This document shows positions 38,855-41,992 of a DNA stretch of 41,992 bases, one piece after another. The DNA comes from Bacillota bacterium (GTDB lineage: Bacteria; Bacillota; Clostridia; Lachnospirales; Lachnospiraceae), in assembly GCA_023391695.1 (NCBI GenBank), contig JAEWAK010000044.1, forward strand, positions 1-41,992. The letters are read 5' to 3'. Under the pieces are notes generated by a model, which searched no databases, was not told the DNA's origin, and saw only the letters and a program-made list of their open reading frames with translations. A program made the translations under genes and the position numbers. Positions within the stretch are counted from its first letter, which is position 1, and each line of letters opens with the position of its first letter.

Positions 38855-41197
38855 CTATAAATCCCTGTAGTAAATAAAGGTCTCCATTAATTCCTCGGTC
38901 ACTTCCCCGCCTTCTTTTTCAATAGCCCTGAACCTGAGTTCCATATCTTTTCTCTTTTTCAGTGTATTCCGTCTGAAGCGTTCCATGGCTTCTGAAAATA
39001 AAGGCTGTCCGTTTATCCTTTCCCGGATAGGTTTACTGAATGGGCAGTAGGTGGCAAGGATTCCCCTGGCAACCCTGTTTAACCTTAAGGCACCCGTAGC
39101 TTCTCCTTTTACCCATGCTTCATAATCAATTACAAAGATTTCCCTGTAATTTCCTTTTCCTTTTTGTATCTGCAGTTTCACCTTTTCCTTGGTTTCTTCC
39201 GAAAGATCCCTGTTTTTACGGTAAAACTGGATGTAATCCGCATATTCGGAAGTCAGGGACTTATATTTTATATTGTTCCAGGCACTTCCCTGTATGCTTC
39301 GGCAAAGTTCCCACCGGAATCTTCCCAGTAATTTTACCAATATGTCCTTAACCGCCAGATCCGTAAATATCGGAAGTACAAACCTGCCTTCGTTGCTTTT
39401 TCTCTTACCCGTGATTTCCTGCCACATAACACCATTATAACCTAAGGTAGGCATAAGAAGAATATCGGGGAATACCTGTTTTAAGATATATTCCTTGGCA
39501 ATTCCCTTTTCCTTATTCACATATAAAACCTCCCGATGGAAAACAGAATAGTCAATTTCCAGCAGTTCCTTAATGGCTTCATTGATCTGGTTTGCCGTTA
39601 ACAGGGTCTTTTTGATACCTTTTATCATATTATCACCCCATAAGAACGGAACGAAGGTACTGATCTGGCCGCTGACTACCCTGTGGTTATACCGGAACAT
39701 ATTGCTTATCTCATAAAGAACTTTTTCTTTTTGATCCTGTAATAGTTCTTTTTCCTGTATTTCCGTGATTTCACTTTTTCTTTTCCTGTCCCGGAGCATG
39801 TCGGCATAGTCTAAATCAAATTCATTTTTGGAAGGTTCCTTTTCTCCATTGTAAATACAGGTCAGCCAGTCCTTGATATCATATATATGGCAGGGGCCGG
39901 TTTCTTCCGTATTATCATTCTCTAAAAAATAGAGTTCTTTTAGTTGTTCATTTGTTAAAAGTCTTTCATCCAAAAATCCGTATCTTAAGAATAATTCAAT
40001 GATCCTGGGCACTGTATTTTCATTGCAGGCCTTAAAAAATACCGCCTCGTACAATTCATAATAATGCTGCATGATTTTCCTGCGCAGTACCCTGGTGCTG
40101 TCGTCTGTGGAAAATTTATCTTTCAGATTTAAAAAGTTAAGAACCAGCTGGCTCAGTTCTTCCGCTTTACCGGCCTCCCGGCCGACATAGGCTTGAATCT
40201 TATTTAAGGTGTCCTTATAATCTTCCGTCATCTGCTCCAGTTCACTTTGGGTGTATTGAAAATTATTCTCAACCTGCTCCTTACGGCTGCTGTTTTTGGA
40301 TAGCAGCAGGTAATAAATTTCTTCCATCCGGGCTCTGTCAACATTTATGGCCCTTCCTATCTTCTCTGCGAAAAGTTTTTCGATGCGGTTGATCTGATCG
40401 ATGATTTCATCGATGATATGTAATAAGTCATTATTATAGCCGCCGCTTTCTTCAATGGAAATGGCAAGGGCCGCAAACCCTTTGAAAAGACAGATATCCG
40501 TATTGTTCATTAAATTCCCGAATATTCCGGAAACATATGCGGATAAAGCAATGCACTCCGTGGTTAACTGGGATATCAGACCTGCGGTTTCTTCTACCAG
40601 GTAAAGTGTCACTCCATCCCCTGTGGAACAGAAAGATTTCCAAATATCCAGGGGGATTTTGGCACACTCCTTGTAATAGAGCAGTTTCCTCTCATCTATA
40701 ATGGAGTCGCTGCTGTAATATTCCATATCCTGGATGGAATTAATTGCGGTGGTAGGATAGCCGAATCTTCTTCCCGTCTCAAGATAGACCTGATAGTTGC
40801 CGGAAATAAAATTGTAAAGTTGTTCTGCTGTTGACTGGAGGGAACTGTAGATTATTTCCAGTTCATTAACCTGCCTGGCCATGGACGCAACCATAAGCCC
40901 TTTATAGTCCTTGTTGGAGGCAAAGATTTCAGCTAATTCTTCTTTTTGCTGAATGGGAAAGCAGTAGAAAGTTACATCATCATAGGCAATATATGTATTT
41001 AAATATCTGCCCATATATAATAGATCACTGACTCCTAAGAAATTACCGGAACCCAAACAAATTTTTGAGCCGTTATTGACTGCCAGAACCCTTCCTTTTA
41101 GAATAATACATATGCTGTTGATCTGTTCGTTTGCTTCATATATAACAGTCCCCTTGTCCGCCTGATTCACAGCATTATTGTTTATCTTCATTGCCAT
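38855..41197 (-). CDS. Large protein with N-terminal cyclic-nucleotide-binding domain
   Basis: 780 residues. The first 115 form a Crp-like cyclic-nucleotide-binding beta-roll (KGTVIYEANEQINSICIILK, then GSGNFLGVSDLLY). No Crp helix-turn-helix follows. The remaining 660 residues are mostly helical, with coiled-coil-prone stretches (ENNFQYTQSELEQMTEDYKD and the region near 470-490). A C-terminal region near residues 590-700 (FVLPIFTDLAVKDILVKLLG) resembles no domain I know. There is no signal peptide or membrane helix. The sensor part suggests ligand-controlled activity in the cytoplasm; the output is unknown. GAGGTG lies 4 nt before ATG 41197. It is upstream of the peptide gene on the same strand. 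Confidence 0.7.
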   Translation of the reverse strand: MAMKINNNAVNQADKGTVIYEANEQINSICIILKGRVLAVNNGSKICLGSGNFLGVSDLLYMGRYLNTYIAYDDVTFYCFPIQQKEELAEIFASNKDYKGLMVASMARQVNELEIIYSSLQSTAEQLYNFISGNYQVYLETGRRFGYPTTAINSIQDMEYYSSDSIIDERKLLYYKECAKIPLDIWKSFCSTGDGVTLYLVEETAGLISQLTTECIALSAYVSGIFGNLMNNTDICLFKGFAALAISIEESGGYNNDLLHIIDEIIDQINRIEKLFAEKIGRAINVDRARMEEIYYLLLSKNSSRKEQVENNFQYTQSELEQMTEDYKDTLNKIQAYVGREAGKAEELSQLVLNFLNLKDKFSTDDSTRVLRRKIMQHYYELYEAVFFKACNENTVPRIIELFLRYGFLDERLLTNEQLKELYFLENDNTEETGPCHIYDIKDWLTCIYNGEKEPSKNEFDLDYADMLRDRKRKSEITEIQEKELLQDQKEKVLYEISNMFRYNHRVVSGQISTFVPFLWGDNMIKGIKKTLLTANQINEAIKELLEIDYSVFHREVLYVNKEKGIAKEYILKQVFPDILLMPTLGYNGVMWQEITGKRKSNEGRFVLPIFTDLAVKDILVKLLGRFRWELCRSIQGSAWNNIKYKSLTSEYADYIQFYRKNRDLSEETKEKVKLQIQKGKGNYREIFVIDYEAWVKGEATGALRLNRVARGILATYCPFSKPIRERINGQPLFSEAMERFRRNTLKKRKDMELRFRAIEKEGGEVTEELMETFIYYRDL

Positions 41198-41304
41198 AGC
41201 TCACCTCGATTTATTTTAGCATTTCAAAAAACATAGTACTATTATAATCTATAAATCGACATTCTTAAAGGTTTATTTACAAAAATACTTAAAGCTTATA
41301 TAGT

Positions 41305-41610
41305 AAAAAAGCACCAGTGAATTACCCACCATTTAATCTGCGATTTGAAGTGAGGGCTTCTTTGAAGTAGCTATATTTAGGTTTCCACCTAGTATAGAGA
41401 GTCAAGGAAATGTCTTTGTAGACAGCAATTCACCTCCCACCTCAGAGGAAGGAGTCATCTTGCTGCCAAATGATAAAAATTATCTTATTTGAGGGGGCCG
41501 GGCCACCGTTACCGATGGCTATGAGCAAAGGCCTATCCCCATTGATAGTATACCGGCCCCTATATATTGTATATAGAAAACTGTCCCCTTTGGCAGCTCC
41601 TACCATAGGA
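41305..41610 (-). ncRNA. Highly structured RNA candidate, about 300 nt
   Basis: There is no gene between 41198 and the SRP RNA, but long-range pairings abound. GCTGCCAAA (41462-41470) pairs with TTTGGCAGC (41589-41597), extended by GGAG/CTCC. Inside it GGGGCCGG (to 41501) pairs with CCGGCCCC (41553-41560). A second module is closed by GTGAATT (41317-41323) and AATTCAC (41427-41433) and contains CTATATTTAGGT/ACCTAGTATAG (41371-41397) and TGTCT/AGACA (41411-41424). Minus-strand reading ends in six T (41305-41310), favouring that strand. It does not show RNase P or tmRNA hallmarks; 6S RNA cannot be excluded. Confidence 0.5.
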
Positions 41611-41639
41611 AATGAGGGCAAACAACAACGCCTTATGTA

Positions 41640-41715
41640 ACAACGCTGACGCTTGGTCGCTTTTCGGCATAATTCCTTACAAGCGTCATGCGCTTCCTCC
41701 CGGAGGGTTTTTGTG
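41640..41715. repeat. GACGC-type hairpin repeat, second copy
   Basis: TGACGCTTG (41647-41655) pairs with CAAGCGTCA (41680-41688), and CCTCCCGGAGGGTTTTT follows. The order and several words match 12530-12600 near proS. Confidence 0.55.
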
Positions 41716-41733
41716 TTATAGAACACACTTACA

Positions 41734-41766
41734 CAAAAAAAATGCCGTTCACATAAGTGACGACAT
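41734..41766 (-). terminator. Terminator after SRP RNA
   Basis: On the minus strand ATGTCGTCAC and GTGAACGGCAT form a 10-bp stem with one bulged A and a TTAT loop, then eight T. It follows the SRP RNA 3' end by about 25 nt. Confidence 0.8.
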
Positions 41767-41794
41767 CCTTGCCTTATCTTATAGATTTATATAA

Positions 41795-41992
41795 ATTCCG
41801 TGCGTCTTGCTTCGAATGCTTTTCATAGGCGTTACCCCTACAGTTAACTCGGCCCAGGCTGCCTTACGGCACACAAGAGCTTTCGCTTAGTGCTGCTCCA
41901 TTCCTGACCTGACACGGTTCACGAATTCCTGTTGCGTAAGACCCAGACGTCAACATCACTTATAGGGGGCAGCCCTACAAAAAAGCACCCTA
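41795..41992 (-). ncRNA. ffs: Signal recognition particle RNA, large type, 5' end outside window
   Basis: The minus strand matches the Bacillus scRNA layout. It has GTTGACGTCTGGGTCTTACG, then CAACAGGAATTCGTGAACC, the conserved S-domain GTGTCAGGTCAGGAATGGAG with CAGCACTAAG, and then GCCTGGGCCGAGTTAACTG, ending in GACGCACGG. It forms the RNA scaffold of SRP, binding Ffh at the apical loop. By comparison with the 271-nt Bacillus RNA, about 70-90 nt of 5' Alu-domain sequence lie beyond the edge. The apical loop reads AGGAATGGAGCAG instead of the usual GGAAGGAAGCAG-like form, which is tolerable variation. Confidence 0.9.

Noticed and set aside
41198..41640. RNase P or tmRNA
   Set aside because: No GAGGAAAGTCC-type P RNA core, no tRNA-like GGTTCGA end and no tag frame.
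41442..41726. 94-codon minus-strand frame
   Set aside because: It lies over strongly paired RNA structure, lacks a ribosome-binding site and shows no protein family features.

Overview
The window looks like chromosome of a low-GC, spore-forming Firmicute, most likely a member of the Lachnospiraceae (Clostridium cluster XIVa). Supporting signs are a CotS-type spore coat protein, a YtvI-like sporulation permease, the start of a DUF3794/SPOCS protein, Veg, a proline T-box on a short ProS, a SAM-I riboswitch on metK, a BspA-type leucine-rich-repeat protein, a TM1266-family protein and a large SRP RNA with an Alu domain. Most genes are on the minus strand. No phage, plasmid, tRNA, rRNA or CRISPR locus was seen.

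Layout. 1-7.2 kb (minus): DUF3794 start, veg, an array of three hairpin repeats, PrcB-domain lipoprotein, PEGA membrane protein, CotS-like protein, tRNA CCA enzyme, CPBP membrane protease and a 42-residue membrane peptide. 7.5-10.1 kb: a GH2 glycosidase divergent from an AraC regulator. 10.1-14 kb: surE, T-box-controlled proS and a YtvI-like permease. 14.4-19.2 kb: a secreted BspA protein, then a ROK kinase and GH1 6-phospho-beta-glucosidase pair. 19.5-23.8 kb: a cytidylate-kinase-like protein and an operon of TM1266 protein, binding lipoprotein, permease and ATPase behind a long structured leader. 24-29.3 kb: a histidine kinase/response regulator pair, metK with its riboswitch, and an HD-GYP protein. 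29.6-34.7 kb: murA, shikimate kinase, flavin reductase, a lone Ig-like domain protein and a CBS/DHH pyrophosphatase. 34.7-38.9 kb: a TPR/acidic-repeat/ATPase protein, an orphan ABC-2 ATPase and a 32-codon peptide gene with a consensus promoter. 38.9-42 kb: a 780-residue cyclic-nucleotide-domain protein, a structured RNA candidate and SRP RNA cut by the window edge.

How genes may work together: GH2 with AraC, and ROK kinase with GH1, are two sugar-use modules. ProS and MetK are feedback-controlled by uncharged tRNA and S-adenosylmethionine. MurA, ShiK, Cca, ProS, SurE and SRP RNA are housekeeping.

The unusual content is mostly between genes. There are two small inverted-repeat elements (MITE-like). 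One carries a perfect 9-bp target duplication and has rewritten the C-terminus of an ABC ATPase. The other sits on the shared CTAG of two convergent stop codons. There are several families of short hairpin repeats, hairpins next to ribosome-binding sites, an unidentified riboswitch-like leader, a roughly 300-nt structured RNA candidate and a strongly promoted 32-residue Cys-containing peptide. These are the best candidates for undescribed biology. All calls come from reading the sequence; no database search was possible.
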